NCBI GenBank assembly: GCA_903836945.1
Contig: CAILSO010000055.1
Span: forward strand, 26,645 to 90,644
Length of the DNA stretch: 64,000 nt
Direction of reading: 5' to 3'
From: an uncultured Actinomycetes bacterium
GTDB taxonomy: Bacteria > Actinomycetota > Actinomycetes > Nanopelagicales > Nanopelagicaceae
The position numbers and the translations under genes were made by a program. The notes beneath the pieces are model-generated. The model worked only from the letters and a program-made list of their open reading frames with translations. It had not been told where the DNA came from and searched no databases. Below are positions 45,201-54,137 of the stretch, piece after piece. How positions within the stretch are numbered: position 1 is the first letter of the stretch; every line of letters begins with the position of its first letter.

Positions 45201-46523
45201 TTACCCGCGGGAGATTACGCGCGCGTCTGTTGCTGGGAGGGCGGAGTTTTCAAGGCTCGCCCCGGATGTCATCGGAATTGAAGCGCGCGCAAAGCCATTA
45301 CCAAAGATAATGGCGCCGTAACTCTTGCCATTTGATTTGAAGTTGATCCGCGCAATGCCATTTTTAGGAGTCCAGGTTGCAAAATCACTTGCAGTCAATG
45401 ATTGTGAACCTGTACGGCCATTGATATCTAACCAGCTCATCTGAACTGAAATATTTGCTCCGACAAATTCAACACTTGGCGTTAGGCCGCCGAGATTAAA
45501 GCCAGCATTTATAAGTTGTGGTGCGCCAGTAGCCCAAGTGAAATCGCTCCCAGCCACTGTAAGTACAGCGGCAACTAGCGGTTGATCTGAATCGATCACT
45601 AATGAGTAATTCTTAGCATTCACAACTGGTTTAAAGGGAAGGTCAAAGACCTGGCCATGTTTTATATTCTTGCCATCAATTTCGATTGGCGCAAAACTGC
45701 CATCGGTTGAGTAAATATTTGCCTTAATCGAGGCATCGATCGCTCCTGGAATTAAGACTCTAAGACTCTGAGTCGGTGCCGATTTCCCGATGCCGACATT
45801 TGAAATTGCCGGAATGACCAAGTGAGTTGTTGGGCTAGAGACCGGTGATACAAAATCTACTCCAAGTTGGTGCAAGCCCTTGTGGCGATCATCAAATAAA
45901 TAGGTAGAAGCTCGCCCAGATCTAGTAATAGCGTGAATCACTATTGAATCCTCACCTGGCGCAAGTGAATCAATTGGAACCTTCAACTGTGAATTCGGTT
46001 TAACAACTTGGGTTACAGCAGCAAGCGCTGCCTTTGAAGTAAATGGAAGTAAATCAACGGTAGCTGCGCTAAGTCCACTGTTAACGATGACTATAGAGCC
46101 ACGACTTAGAACTGTTCCGGAACCACCAACAAACCATTGATCGCCGGTGCTGATGGTGCAAATTCCCGTAGCAAGTGCGCCAGAACTATTTTTAATTACC
46201 GCGAGGGAAGAATTTGCATTTCCATCGATCAAAAGTGGATTGGTCCCGAGCGCGTAATTTGCCACTTTGGCGGAGGATAACTTCGCACTCTTGGCTGGAA
46301 TCTCTCGCACCAATGCTTTTGAGTTTGTCAGGGTTGCAACCGCGGTTGCATCTGAGAGATTTGAAGGACAGGCGGTAGCCGGATATTTTGCTACGGTCTT
46401 AATTTGCGCCGTAATTTGTGGTGTTGTCACAACAATTAATACTGCGCCAATTATTGTTGCGATACTTATTAGAGTCACGCGATCAATAGTTCGCTTGATC
46501 TGGGTTATAAGTCGGGTTCTCAT
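45201..46523 (-). CDS. DUF5719 family membrane-anchored protein
   Basis: The 440-residue protein has one N-terminal membrane helix (about 15-38) and a long extracellular beta-rich part, typical of DUF5719. It starts four bases inside the end of the big glycosyltransferase gene, and such pairing of DUF5719 with this glycosyltransferase is a recurrent actinobacterial arrangement. It may help assemble or modify an extracellular glycan, but no activity is known. Two cysteines (Cys near 53 and Cys near 120) may form a disulfide. Confidence 0.8.
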   Translation of the reverse strand: MRTRLITQIKRTIDRVTLISIATIIGAVLIVVTTPQITAQIKTVAKYPATACPSNLSDATAVATLTNSKALVREIPAKSAKLSSAKVANYALGTNPLLIDGNANSSLAVIKNSSGALATGICTISTGDQWFVGGSGTVLSRGSIVIVNSGLSAATVDLLPFTSKAALAAVTQVVKPNSQLKVPIDSLAPGEDSIVIHAITRSGRASTYLFDDRHKGLHQLGVDFVSPVSSPTTHLVIPAISNVGIGKSAPTQSLRVLIPGAIDASIKANIYSTDGSFAPIEIDGKNIKHGQVFDLPFKPVVNAKNYSLVIDSDQPLVAAVLTVAGSDFTWATGAPQLINAGFNLGGLTPSVEFVGANISVQMSWLDINGRTGSQSLTASDFATWTPKNGIARINFKSNGKSYGAIIFGNGFARASIPMTSGASLENSALPATDARVISRG

Positions 46524-49500
46524 TTAGCACCCTTATTAATTGCATCAATTCTTGCCTGCACAACTTCCTTGCGTCTTCGACCAGCAGGAAGCGCGAGAAC
46601 TATCACCGTCAAAAGGGTAACTAATTCAAGAGATAAGAAGGCTCGACGTTTTGTGCCGTCATATGAGAGGTTGATATTTCCAACATCATTAACTGTAAAT
46701 GTGGGAAGCCCAATCGGAGATTTCGATAATTTCTGCAGCTTTCCACCGACTATTAATCGCCAGCCGCCATCATATTTTTCGGCAAGCGTTATGGTGCCAG
46801 GTGACACGGTTGTATCTGTTACGCCAACGCTGCTGGACTTTAACGCCGTGACTACTCCATTTGAGTCGGTCAAAATTGCTCGTGGCGAACTGGCTAATAC
46901 TTTCCAAATAATTCCAGCACTAGTCGCTGAGCTTCTAGTGAAGCCACCAATTCCATCAATAGTTCTAACCAAACCTTGATCAACTGGCTCCTTCATAAAT
47001 ACATACTGGATGCCGTAAGCGCCTAGAACCTTGCTTGAGTTAACTCCGATGCCACCAATCAAATCTTCAATCGCACCTTGAACTTGAGCTGGCGCCAATA
47101 CCGAAACATCTGGCTCGCCAAGTTGTAAATCGTTGCCACGTGTAATGAAGTAGCCCATATGTTCACTCATGCGACCGAAGACCAAAGTCTTTGGTCGTGT
47201 TGGTGTTTCACTTAGAGATGAGATGAAGGCCGGCACAACATCTGGCTTGTTGCTTGCCACAAGTGAATTACCGCCGCTTGTGATAGCCCAACCCGTTGTA
47301 GTGATCACTGAAAAAATTGAGATAACTATTGCCAGCGCGGTAATTGCGTGGCCAAAACCAAGGCCGGAACTTCTTAAATTTGGAACAAGTTCTATCAGGA
47401 TTCGAAGAACCGGAGTAAGGATTAATATTTGAATTATAAGAATTAGTGAACCAGTCCAAACACTTGCCAAACTACCGTGGCCGGAAATATGAAGTCTGGA
47501 GATCAATATGGCTAACGTGAAAACTCCGGCAGCTATGGCGCCTTCGGTTATATATCGTTGATGAAGGGCAACAACAATAAAGAACAAAATAAATGGTGAA
47601 ATTATCCAAATTGGAACGCCAGATAAACCGCCAGGGTTGAAGGCAAAGATGCCACCAAGTGAGCCACCATTTAAAGGTAAGCCCGGATCTAGCAACAATT
47701 GAGTTGGGTGCAGCAGAAGAGTTAGTGACCAGGGTGCGGTTAATAAGCCAGGAATCAATAAAAATGCGAAGAAACGCTTTAAGCGATCAATCTGCGCATT
47801 CATTAAGAAATTGACTGGGCCAAGTTCGCTGATCTCACTCCAACGCTTATAAATTTCAAAGCCTAGGAAGTAGAGTGAAATTGAGCTCCAGGTGATTAAG
47901 AAAAGTGGCGAGAAACAAGAAATAAATCCGGCAAAAAGTGCGATCGTATAAACCCGGCGCCAGGAGGCATTACCTAAGGCCGCTCTAAATGGATTGAGAC
48001 TAAAGAAGGCTGGGGCAACGAGTGCCAAGACAATAGTTCCAAGTCTGCCTTGATTGATACTGCTCCAAATTACTGGTGACATCGCATAGAGCAACCCGCC
48101 TATAACTGAGTAACCAAGCTGGATTCCCGAACGCTTAAGGGCGCGATACATCGCAAAAAATGCCAGCGGTGGCGTAATTAAAAATAGAAGTGAAATGAAG
48201 ACTGCTGGATTTCCTAGCGTCACCATCGAAGCTACTGCAGTAATTGCCACCCAAGGTGGAGTTGGTGCAGTTGAGCCCAATCCAACTAAATGCCAGGATT
48301 CGCCAAATCTACGAATCAATTCCATTGCACTGCTTGGCGTCACCGCAAGCGAACCACCGCTGATTAACCCGAGGCGATGTCTTGATGCAAAAAGGGATAC
48401 TGAAAAGGTGAAGGCAAGCCCGGCTAATAAAGGGCGATTGCGCAGCGTTGCTAATTTGGATTTGCTAGATGGGGTTATTACATCTTGTTCATCAAAGTTT
48501 TCATCAATCACTCCGATATCTGAATATGAAAGCGGCGCATCTGATTCATCTTGCGATTGATCCTGCTTCAGGCGATTGGCTATGGCGGTGCTCGCTTTTT
48601 CCCACGCCAAACGAATCTGACTGCCTGGTGGCGGAATAAATTCGCGAATGATTCGAGAAGAGAGCAGGCGCTTGGCCTTTCGGGCTTTCCTTGCCCGCAG
48701 CAATAATCCTGGCTTAACCAATAAATAACCTACAGCTGCGATTTCATCGCCGGCATAACCGGGAAGTTTTGCAATCAAATAACCGAGCGAGCGAATTGCC
48801 GCCGCCCCCACCACTTGAATTGCAACCCACGGAATTAGCCACCATGAAACATTTGCCAGCAAAACATAGGCTGCATTTCGACGATCTAATAAGTGCGGGC
48901 GATGCAGGAATGCTTCCTCAACATCAACGCTGCGATTTTCATTTGCCGATGCTTCGGCGTGAAAAGCTAAAGCCTTAGGCGCCGTTAGAACCGAGAAGCC
49001 AGCAACACGAACGCGCCAGCCAAAGTCCACATCATCTCGAAAGAGCGCCAAGTTTGGATCAAGCCCACCGAGATCTTCATAAACCGAGCGACGAACTAGC
49101 ATCGCGGCAGTGCTTACTGCTAAAACTTCAACTTGTTCTTCGTACTGACCTTGATCTTGTTCGCCAACTTCTAGGCCATTCCAGCGAGCGCCATTAACCG
49201 CGATAGTTATTCCTAGTTCAAGAAGTTGATTGCGATCATTCCAGCCGCGAAGCTTTGGTCCGACAAGTGCAACTTGTGGCTTATCTGCAAGACCTTCAAT
49301 TAAGAACTTAAGGGCATTACGATCCGGGGCGATGTCATCGTGCAAGATCCAAAGTAATTCTTCAGAGTTGAATTCATCGTTATCGACTTCGCTGCTATTG
49401 CCAGCCTTGCCTTTGAGCGAATTAGAGATTGGCTTGGAATGTGAGAGCGCTAAATCAATTGCATCACCAAAACCAGATTCGCGATCACTCTTTACAACTG

Positions 49501-49672
49501 TTATTCCAGCGCTTGAAAGCATTTTTGCTGAAGCATCGGTGGAACCGTTATCGACAGCGACAATACGATCGGGTTGGCGGGTCTGTCTTGAGATTGCTGC
49601 AATCGCTTCTGGCAACCACGTCGCACCATCGTGCGTAACGATGATTGCGGTTACAAAGAAATTATCAGCCAT
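46520..49672 (-). CDS. Giant membrane glycosyltransferase, family 2
   Basis: The 1050-residue protein starts with a GT2 domain (about 5-260): VTHDGATWLPEAIAAI, DNGSTDASAK, a WILHDDIAPD metal motif and the DDVDFGWR acceptor region. It is followed by a helix near 270-300, a cytoplasmic basic linker (about 320-400) and a multi-pass section of about twelve helices (about 410-860), then an extracellular segment and a last helix near residue 1020. This fusion is found in actinobacteria beside whiB2, manB and DUF5719. It probably adds a sugar from a lipid carrier to a surface polymer; the precise reaction is unknown. Confidence 0.85.
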   Translation of the reverse strand: MADNFFVTAIIVTHDGATWLPEAIAAISRQTRQPDRIVAVDNGSTDASAKMLSSAGITVVKSDRESGFGDAIDLALSHSKPISNSLKGKAGNSSEVDNDEFNSEELLWILHDDIAPDRNALKFLIEGLADKPQVALVGPKLRGWNDRNQLLELGITIAVNGARWNGLEVGEQDQGQYEEQVEVLAVSTAAMLVRRSVYEDLGGLDPNLALFRDDVDFGWRVRVAGFSVLTAPKALAFHAEASANENRSVDVEEAFLHRPHLLDRRNAAYVLLANVSWWLIPWVAIQVVGAAAIRSLGYLIAKLPGYAGDEIAAVGYLLVKPGLLLRARKARKAKRLLSSRIIREFIPPPGSQIRLAWEKASTAIANRLKQDQSQDESDAPLSYSDIGVIDENFDEQDVITPSSKSKLATLRNRPLLAGLAFTFSVSLFASRHRLGLISGGSLAVTPSSAMELIRRFGESWHLVGLGSTAPTPPWVAITAVASMVTLGNPAVFISLLFLITPPLAFFAMYRALKRSGIQLGYSVIGGLLYAMSPVIWSSINQGRLGTIVLALVAPAFFSLNPFRAALGNASWRRVYTIALFAGFISCFSPLFLITWSSISLYFLGFEIYKRWSEISELGPVNFLMNAQIDRLKRFFAFLLIPGLLTAPWSLTLLLHPTQLLLDPGLPLNGGSLGGIFAFNPGGLSGVPIWIISPFILFFIVVALHQRYITEGAIAAGVFTLAILISRLHISGHGSLASVWTGSLILIIQILILTPVLRILIELVPNLRSSGLGFGHAITALAIVISIFSVITTTGWAITSGGNSLVASNKPDVVPAFISSLSETPTRPKTLVFGRMSEHMGYFITRGNDLQLGEPDVSVLAPAQVQGAIEDLIGGIGVNSSKVLGAYGIQYVFMKEPVDQGLVRTIDGIGGFTRSSATSAGIIWKVLASSPRAILTDSNGVVTALKSSSVGVTDTTVSPGTITLAEKYDGGWRLIVGGKLQKLSKSPIGLPTFTVNDVGNINLSYDGTKRRAFLSLELVTLLTVIVLALPAGRRRKEVVQARIDAINKGAK

Positions 49673-49720
49673 TTAGTTTCGCTTGCTTACGCAATTTTGC
49701 GAAAAGTAGAAAGTTGGCGC

Positions 49721-50008
49721 TTAGGCAGAGCGACGCTTGAGGCGACGACGCTCGCGCTCAGATAATCCGCCCCAAATTCCAAAACGCTCATCGTGAGCTA
49801 GTGCGTATTCCAGACATTCGCCGCGAACATCGCATGAGAGGCAGACGCGCTTTGCTTCGCGAGTTGAGCCGCCTTTTTCAGGGAAGAATGCTTCTGGATC
49901 AGTCTGGGCACAGAGGGCCTTTTCCTGCCAGGAAAGTTCGACGCCTTCGCCGAGTACGCCTTGAATATCTACCGATAACGCTGGGGTTGATTGGCGTTGT
50001 TCGCTCAT
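49721..50008 (-). CDS. WhiB family transcriptional regulator (WhiB2/WhiB-like)
   Basis: The 95-residue protein carries four cluster cysteines (Cys33, then CLSCDVRGEC at about 56-65), the FGIWGGLSERERR turn and a basic tail ending RRRLKRRSA. The roughly 25-residue N-terminal extension and the position next to the glycosyltransferase/DUF3499/manB block match WhiB2 (Rv3260c; WhiB of Streptomyces), a partner of the division regulators. AAGGAG precedes the ATG. Its leader of about 130 nt contains a nine-copy 11-bp tandem array. Confidence 0.92.
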   Translation of the reverse strand: MSEQRQSTPALSVDIQGVLGEGVELSWQEKALCAQTDPEAFFPEKGGSTREAKRVCLSCDVRGECLEYALAHDERFGIWGGLSERERRRLKRRSA

Positions 50009-50048
50009 GCGGGTAACTCCTTAAGTTTGTGATGCAACTGCATTACTA

Positions 50049-50147
50049 GTGCCTTATTGGTGCCTTATTGGTGCCTTATTGGTGCCTTATTGGTGCCTTA
50101 TTGGTGCCTTATTGGTGCCTTATTGGTGCCTTATTGGTGCCTTAGGA
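50049..50147. repeat. 11-bp tandem array in the leader of the whiB2-type gene
   Basis: The unit gtgccttattg begins at 50049 and recurs every 11 bp up to 50137, nine copies, the first eight perfect and the last diverging after gtgccttagg. The array lies between the predicted promoter and the ribosome site of the minus-strand regulator gene, so it would be transcribed. Confidence 0.96.
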
Positions 50148-50149
50148 GA

Positions 50150-50178
50150 ATTACACGCATGTAATCCCATTAAGTCAA
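50150..50178 (-). promoter_or_regulatory. Promoter of the whiB2-type gene
   Basis: On the minus strand a -35 box TTGACT (50173-50178) and a -10 box TGTAAT (50150-50155) are separated by 17 bp. An inverted repeat ATTAC-N6-GTAAT (50150-50165) overlaps the -10 and spacer and could be an operator. Confidence 0.6.
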
Positions 50179-50266
50179 GCCCAGGAACGGTGAAATTGAG
50201 CGTGAAAATAAGATTTTTTTGGGTATTTGTCGCCTTTTAAGCGCATTTAGCTTCATTTTTTGCCCG

Positions 50267-50323
50267 GATGCGTTGTATTAGGCAAGATGCGTTGTATTAG
50301 GCAAGATGCGTAGTTATTAGGTG
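50267..50323. repeat. 19-bp tandem array behind the nucleotidyltransferase gene
   Basis: Units gatgcgttgtattaggcaa at 50267 and 50286 are identical; a third diverged copy begins at 50305. Together with the gene's last codons the series looks like progressively decayed copies of the 3' end. Confidence 0.85.
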
Positions 50324-50333
50324 AGATATGTTT

Positions 50334-51329
50334 TTAATAACCGAGATACGAGCCTTCGGCGATTACTCCGCCGGGCACTTCAAATCCCGCAGCCACAAAG
50401 GTATTACTCAATATGGCATCCGGCCCAATAATCGCGCCATCGTTGACCACACAGCCCGTGATCCGGGCGCCTTGGCCCACGATCGCATCTGCGCCAATAA
50501 CGCTATTGCCGGTTACGTTAGCAGTGGCGTCGATCTTCGCGCCAGGTAGCGCCAGGAAGTCACTACTGTGACTTGGGGTGGCCGCCGATTTTGCAAGACC
50601 AGATAACAAATCCTGCGAGGCTTTAAGAAGCGCTGCTGGTGTTCCAATATCTAACCAATAAGAGCTATCAACAAAGCCAAAGACTCGTGCGCCTTGCTTT
50701 AGAAGCCCCGGAAATGTTTCGCGTTCCACACTTACTACTTGGCCAGTTGGAATTTGATTAATAACCTCTCGATTAAAAATATAGCAGCCAGCATTGATCG
50801 TGTTGGTGGGTGGATTTTCCATCTTTTCATTAAAGGCAGTTACTTGAAAATCCGCAGTAAGTTCAACCGCGCCAAAAGCACGCGCATCCGCTACCTTGGT
50901 TAAATAAAGTGTTACCTCGGCTCGATTTTTTTCATGAAATTCAAATTGGGCATTTAAATCATGGCCGCTTAAGACATCGCCATTAAAGATCGCAATCGGC
51001 CCCGCCTGGGTTAGGGATTTTGCGGCATTAGCAATTGCGCCACCGGTTCCGAGTGGTTCTTTCTCAACGGCATACTTGATGGATATTCCAAAGCGCTCGC
51101 CATCACCAAAGTAAGGTTCAAATAACTCGGCCTTAAAGGAGGTTGCTAAGACAATCTCCTTGATTCCGGCTTCGCGAGCTTTAATTATTTGATGCTCGGT
51201 GAAAGGAACTCCGGCAACTGGAAGCATCGGCTTTGGAGTCTGCAACGTTAAGGGTTGCAGCCGGGTGCCCATACCGCCAACTAGGAGGATCGCTCCTCTT
51301 GAACTAGAACTGGCGTTAGAACTACTCAC
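50334..51329 (-). CDS. Sugar-phosphate nucleotidyltransferase (ManC/RmlA-like)
   Basis: The 331-residue enzyme activates a sugar 1-phosphate. The N-terminal signature GGMGTRLQPLTLQTPKPMLPV (about 18-38) and the catalytic IFNGDVLS (about 116-123) belong to the nucleotidyl transferase domain; the C-terminal part (about 250-331) is a short left-handed beta-helix of hexapeptide repeats. Bacterial proteins of this size and layout are often GDP-mannose or glucose-1-phosphate transferases. The N-terminus carries a Ser/Asn-rich run. It overlaps the stop of the upstream oxidoreductase by one base. The nearby ManB makes GDP-mannose production plausible. Confidence 0.82.
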   Translation of the reverse strand: MSSSNASSSSRGAILLVGGMGTRLQPLTLQTPKPMLPVAGVPFTEHQIIKAREAGIKEIVLATSFKAELFEPYFGDGERFGISIKYAVEKEPLGTGGAIANAAKSLTQAGPIAIFNGDVLSGHDLNAQFEFHEKNRAEVTLYLTKVADARAFGAVELTADFQVTAFNEKMENPPTNTINAGCYIFNREVINQIPTGQVVSVERETFPGLLKQGARVFGFVDSSYWLDIGTPAALLKASQDLLSGLAKSAATPSHSSDFLALPGAKIDATANVTGNSVIGADAIVGQGARITGCVVNDGAIIGPDAILSNTFVAAGFEVPGGVIAEGSYLGY

Positions 51330-52324
51330 TACTTTGCAAACTCCCCAAATTCCAGACCAATCTGGCCTTGAATATCGGTAAGAGTCTTCATTATCGAGAG
51401 GATCTCTGCATGAGGCAGCATCGGAGACTCTTTCTCACCGGCGCGGAAAGCTCTGGCAAATTCTTTCGCCTCTTCGCGAAGGCCATGACCGAAGTACTTC
51501 TTATCTGAACCATCAATAATTCGATCTTGATAATCGATAACTCGCCATGTTGTTGGGTTATAGAAAGTGCGATCAATTTCAATTCGAGCATTGCGGCCAA
51601 CGATCACTGCGCGATTTGGCGTAGGCACCAGGTTAGTCATATTTAAAATTGCATGCGCGCCATTTTCATATTCCATAATGACCGAAGTCATTCCATCAAC
51701 GCCGGTGAAGGCTTTGGTGCTTCGGGCGGTGATGTGCTTTGGTGCTCCGAGAACCATCGAGGCAAATGAGATCGGATAGATGCCTAGATCAAAGAGTGCG
51801 CCGCCACCGAATTCTGGAGCGAAAAGACGAAACTCTGGATCCATCTCAAACCATTGACCGTGATCGGCGCGAACTTGGTGGATCTCGCCCAAGATGCCCG
51901 ATTTAATAATCTCGCGGATGCGGATCATGTGTGGCAAGTAGCGCGCCCACATGGCCTCCATCAGAAGCAAATTCTTCTCGTGTGCCTTATCAATCATGAT
52001 CTTTGCTTCGTCATAGCTCATTGCAAATGGCTTTTCGCAGAGGACTGGCTTACCGGCCTCTAGCGCAAGCAAGGTATCGCGCATATGCATTGGGTGATGT
52101 GTTGCAACATAAACTGCGTCGATATCGGGATCGTTAACTAATTTTTCATAAGAGTCATGGCGATTTTTGATCGCAAATTTATCGGCGAAGGCATCGGCCT
52201 TATCTTGCGAGCGAGAGCCAACTGCAACTACCCGATGATCTTCCATGCGGATGACATCTCGAACAAATTGTTGTGCAATTCCGCCGGCGCCAAGGATTCC
52301 CCAACGTAGTGGTTTAACGGCCAT
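51329..52324 (-). CDS. Gfo/Idh/MocA family oxidoreductase
   Basis: The enzyme (about 331 residues) begins with a Rossmann motif (WGILGAGGIAQQFVRDV, about 7-23), carries the EKP motif in KPVLCEKPFAMSYDEAK (about 94-110) and the C-terminal domain typical of trans-1,2-dihydrobenzene-1,2-diol dehydrogenase and related sugar dehydrogenases. The substrate is unknown. The ATG at 52324 is preceded by AGGGAGAG at a proper distance, so I prefer it to the TTG at 52339. The 12-bp array and hairpin lie upstream. Confidence 0.87.
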   Translation of the reverse strand: MAVKPLRWGILGAGGIAQQFVRDVIRMEDHRVVAVGSRSQDKADAFADKFAIKNRHDSYEKLVNDPDIDAVYVATHHPMHMRDTLLALEAGKPVLCEKPFAMSYDEAKIMIDKAHEKNLLLMEAMWARYLPHMIRIREIIKSGILGEIHQVRADHGQWFEMDPEFRLFAPEFGGGALFDLGIYPISFASMVLGAPKHITARSTKAFTGVDGMTSVIMEYENGAHAILNMTNLVPTPNRAVIVGRNARIEIDRTFYNPTTWRVIDYQDRIIDGSDKKYFGHGLREEAKEFARAFRAGEKESPMLPHAEILSIMKTLTDIQGQIGLEFGEFAK

Positions 52325-52390
52325 CGAACTCTCCCTCAACTAGTTGCATCTGAATCTAACTAACTCTATCTACCTATTCTTCTCATCGCT

Positions 52391-52479
52391 ACAGATTTTG
52401 CTACAGATTTTGCTACAGATTTTGCGTCAGATTTTGCGTCAGATTTTGCGTCAGATTTTGCGTCAGATTTTGCGTCAGA
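52391..52479. repeat. 12-bp tandem array abutting a hairpin
   Basis: Three copies of acagattttgc(t/g) at 52391, 52403 and 52415 are followed by four copies of tcagattttgcg at 52427-52474 and a partial copy that runs into the hairpin at 52478. One base change (acag to tcag) marks two sub-families, consistent with successive slippage events. Confidence 0.95.
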
Positions 52480-52562
52480 ACTTCCGGGAAGCAAAACACT
52501 GGAACGGAGACCCGAGGCTTTATCTCGAGGGGTCCGGTCCCGTGTTTCTGCGGCGGAAGTTC
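52478..52562. ncRNA. 85-nt imperfect hairpin, candidate structured RNA or small element
   Basis: The ends GAACTTCCG and CGGAAGTTC pair perfectly over 9 bp. Inside, GCA/TGC, AAACAC/GTGTTT, GGA.CGGA against its partner around CCGGTCC, and GAG/CTC with a GCTTTAT loop extend the stem, with small internal loops. It is more GC-rich than its surroundings. It does not show the SRP RNA tetraloop motif, an anticodon arm or a known riboswitch core. Both strands could form it. No long protein frame crosses it. Confidence 0.55.
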
Positions 52563-52648
52563 AGAGCAAAATAGTTAAAGGCAAAGCTAATACGTTCACT
52601 TCTCGAGAAAGCAATAATGTCATGGAAAAGTGGCGATGCTGTGAAATA

Positions 52649-52682
52649 GAAAAGAGGGCCGGAAGATTCCAACCCTCTTTTT
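52649..52682. terminator. Bidirectional rho-independent terminator
   Basis: A perfect 9-bp stem AAAAGAGGG/CCCTCTTTT (52650-52658 with 52673-52681) encloses a loop that contains GGAA/TTCC. T-runs occur on both strands, so it can end the NCS2 permease transcript (minus) and any plus-strand transcript from the hairpin. Confidence 0.85.
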
Positions 52683-52728
52683 GATCTAAACGAGTTATTG
52701 AACTGTTCTAGATATTGGCCTGATCAAA

Positions 52729-53988
52729 CTAGTTCTTGCCCGCCGCCTTATTTAGGCCACGTAGAACTTGGTATCCAATAACAGCAACGAGGGTTCCGTT
52801 AACAATTCCATTGAATGAATATTGTCCACGGGTCCATGACATATCTGAAATTCCGATAATCAGAGTTGTTGCTGCGATAAAGATATTTGTTGAGTCACCG
52901 AAGTTGACGTGGTTTTCGATCCAGATCTTGGCACCGAGAACACCGATCATTCCGTAAAGGACGACGCCAACGCCACCAAGTACACCTGCAGGAGTTGCAC
53001 TTAGTACGGCACCGAACTTAGGTGATAGCGATAGAACGATTGCTCCGAGAGCAGCAATCCAATAAGCCGCGGTTGAGTAAATTCTGGTTGCAGCCATTAC
53101 GCCAATGTTTTCTGCGTATGTGGTTGTTCCGGAACCGCCACCAATACCTGCAAGTGTGGTTGCCACACCGTCAGCTAGAAGCGCGTTACCCATTTGGCTA
53201 TCAAGATCTTTGCCAGTCATTGCTGCTACAGCCTTAACGTGACCTACGTTTTCAGCGATGAGTACAAGTACTACTGGCAAGAAGAGAACAATTGCGCTCA
53301 TCTTGAAAGTTGGCGTATTGAAAGTTGGCATTGCAACCCACTTAGCAGCTTTCACAGCATCGAACTTGATATCGCCATGGAAAGCGGCAAAGGCATAGCC
53401 CACAACAAGTCCGCCGAAGATGCTGATGCGATTTAGGAAGCCCTTAGTTAGCGCTCCGATAAGTGCTACAGCAGCCAAGGTGATGATCGCGGTTAGTGGG
53501 GCTTGTACGAAGTTGTTCTTCGCAGCGCCAGCAAGGTTTAAACCGATGATCATTACGATTGAACCGGTTACAACTGGAGGTAATAACCAGTTAACCCAAC
53601 CGATACCTGCTTGCTTAACGATCAAACCAACGATTGCAAGGATTACACCAGTTGCAACGATGCCACCGAGTGCGGCAGCCATTCCACCTTTTGTTACAGC
53701 TGCAGCAATTGGGGCTAGGAATGCAAATGAAGAACCAAGGTAGCTTGGCAACTTATTTTGCGTGATGATCAAGAATAAAATTGTTCCTACACCTGAGAAG
53801 AAGAGGGTGGTTGATGGTGGGAACTTTGTGATGATTGGTACCAAGAATGTGGCGCCAAACATTGCACAGATATGTTGTAGACCTACTCCGATTGTGAGCG
53901 GCCAAGCAAGACGTTCATCTGTTGAAACGACTGCTCCTGGGGCTATTGACTTTCCATTTCCATGCAGTTTCCATGAAAGTAGCGACAT
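52729..53988 (-). CDS. Uracil/xanthine permease, NCS2 family
   Basis: The 419-residue protein has about 12-14 transmembrane helices and NCS2 motifs: QHICAMFGATFLVPII near residue 38, and the signature segment GGSGTTTYAENIGVMAATRIYS (about 288-309, with Glu299-Asn300) that binds the nucleobase. It is closer to UraA-type uracil transporters than to purine ones, judged from the length and the TTYAENIG motif. A terminator follows the gene. The upstream leader contains a 15-bp tandem array and several hairpins. AAGGAA lies close to the ATG. Confidence 0.93.
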   Translation of the reverse strand: MSLLSWKLHGNGKSIAPGAVVSTDERLAWPLTIGVGLQHICAMFGATFLVPIITKFPPSTTLFFSGVGTILFLIITQNKLPSYLGSSFAFLAPIAAAVTKGGMAAALGGIVATGVILAIVGLIVKQAGIGWVNWLLPPVVTGSIVMIIGLNLAGAAKNNFVQAPLTAIITLAAVALIGALTKGFLNRISIFGGLVVGYAFAAFHGDIKFDAVKAAKWVAMPTFNTPTFKMSAIVLFLPVVLVLIAENVGHVKAVAAMTGKDLDSQMGNALLADGVATTLAGIGGGSGTTTYAENIGVMAATRIYSTAAYWIAALGAIVLSLSPKFGAVLSATPAGVLGGVGVVLYGMIGVLGAKIWIENHVNFGDSTNIFIAATTLIIGISDMSWTRGQYSFNGIVNGTLVAVIGYQVLRGLNKAAGKN

Positions 53989-54001
53989 TGCATTCCTTCC
54001 C

Positions 54002-54059
54002 TATTCCTTTTTTGGGTATTCCTTTTTTGGGTATTGCTTTATTGGGTATTGCTTATATT
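54002..54059. repeat. 15-bp tandem array in the NCS2 permease leader
   Basis: Two perfect units tattccttttttggg (54002, 54017) are followed by two diverged ones (tattgctttattggg at 54032 and a partial at 54047). On the coding strand they give repeated purine-rich AAAGGAATA segments just ahead of the true ribosome site, that is, duplicate Shine-Dalgarno-like sequences. Confidence 0.9.
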
Positions 54060-54106
54060 AGATATTGAGTTTTAAGCACCGCTTCTAAACGGGACCGGGG
54101 AAGGTT

Positions 54107-54129
54107 AAGAAAAAGGGTAGGGCTCTACC
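54107..54129 (-). terminator. Short terminator-like hairpin upstream of the NCS2 permease gene
   Basis: On the minus strand GGTAG-AGCC-CTACC is followed by CTTTTTCTT. It may end the argG-DUF4389 transcript or act as an attenuator in the permease leader. The stem is only 5 bp, so its strength is uncertain. Confidence 0.45.
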
Positions 54130-54137
54130 TGCGAGTA

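Noticed and set aside
50049..50240. Plus-strand frame of repeated CLIGAL-type residues
   Set aside because: It is the translation of the 11-bp array upstream of the WhiB2-type gene and has no start signal.
52478..52562. Signal recognition particle RNA
   Set aside because: The hairpin has a similar length and shape but lacks the conserved GGAAGGAAGCAG apex and tetraloop on either strand.
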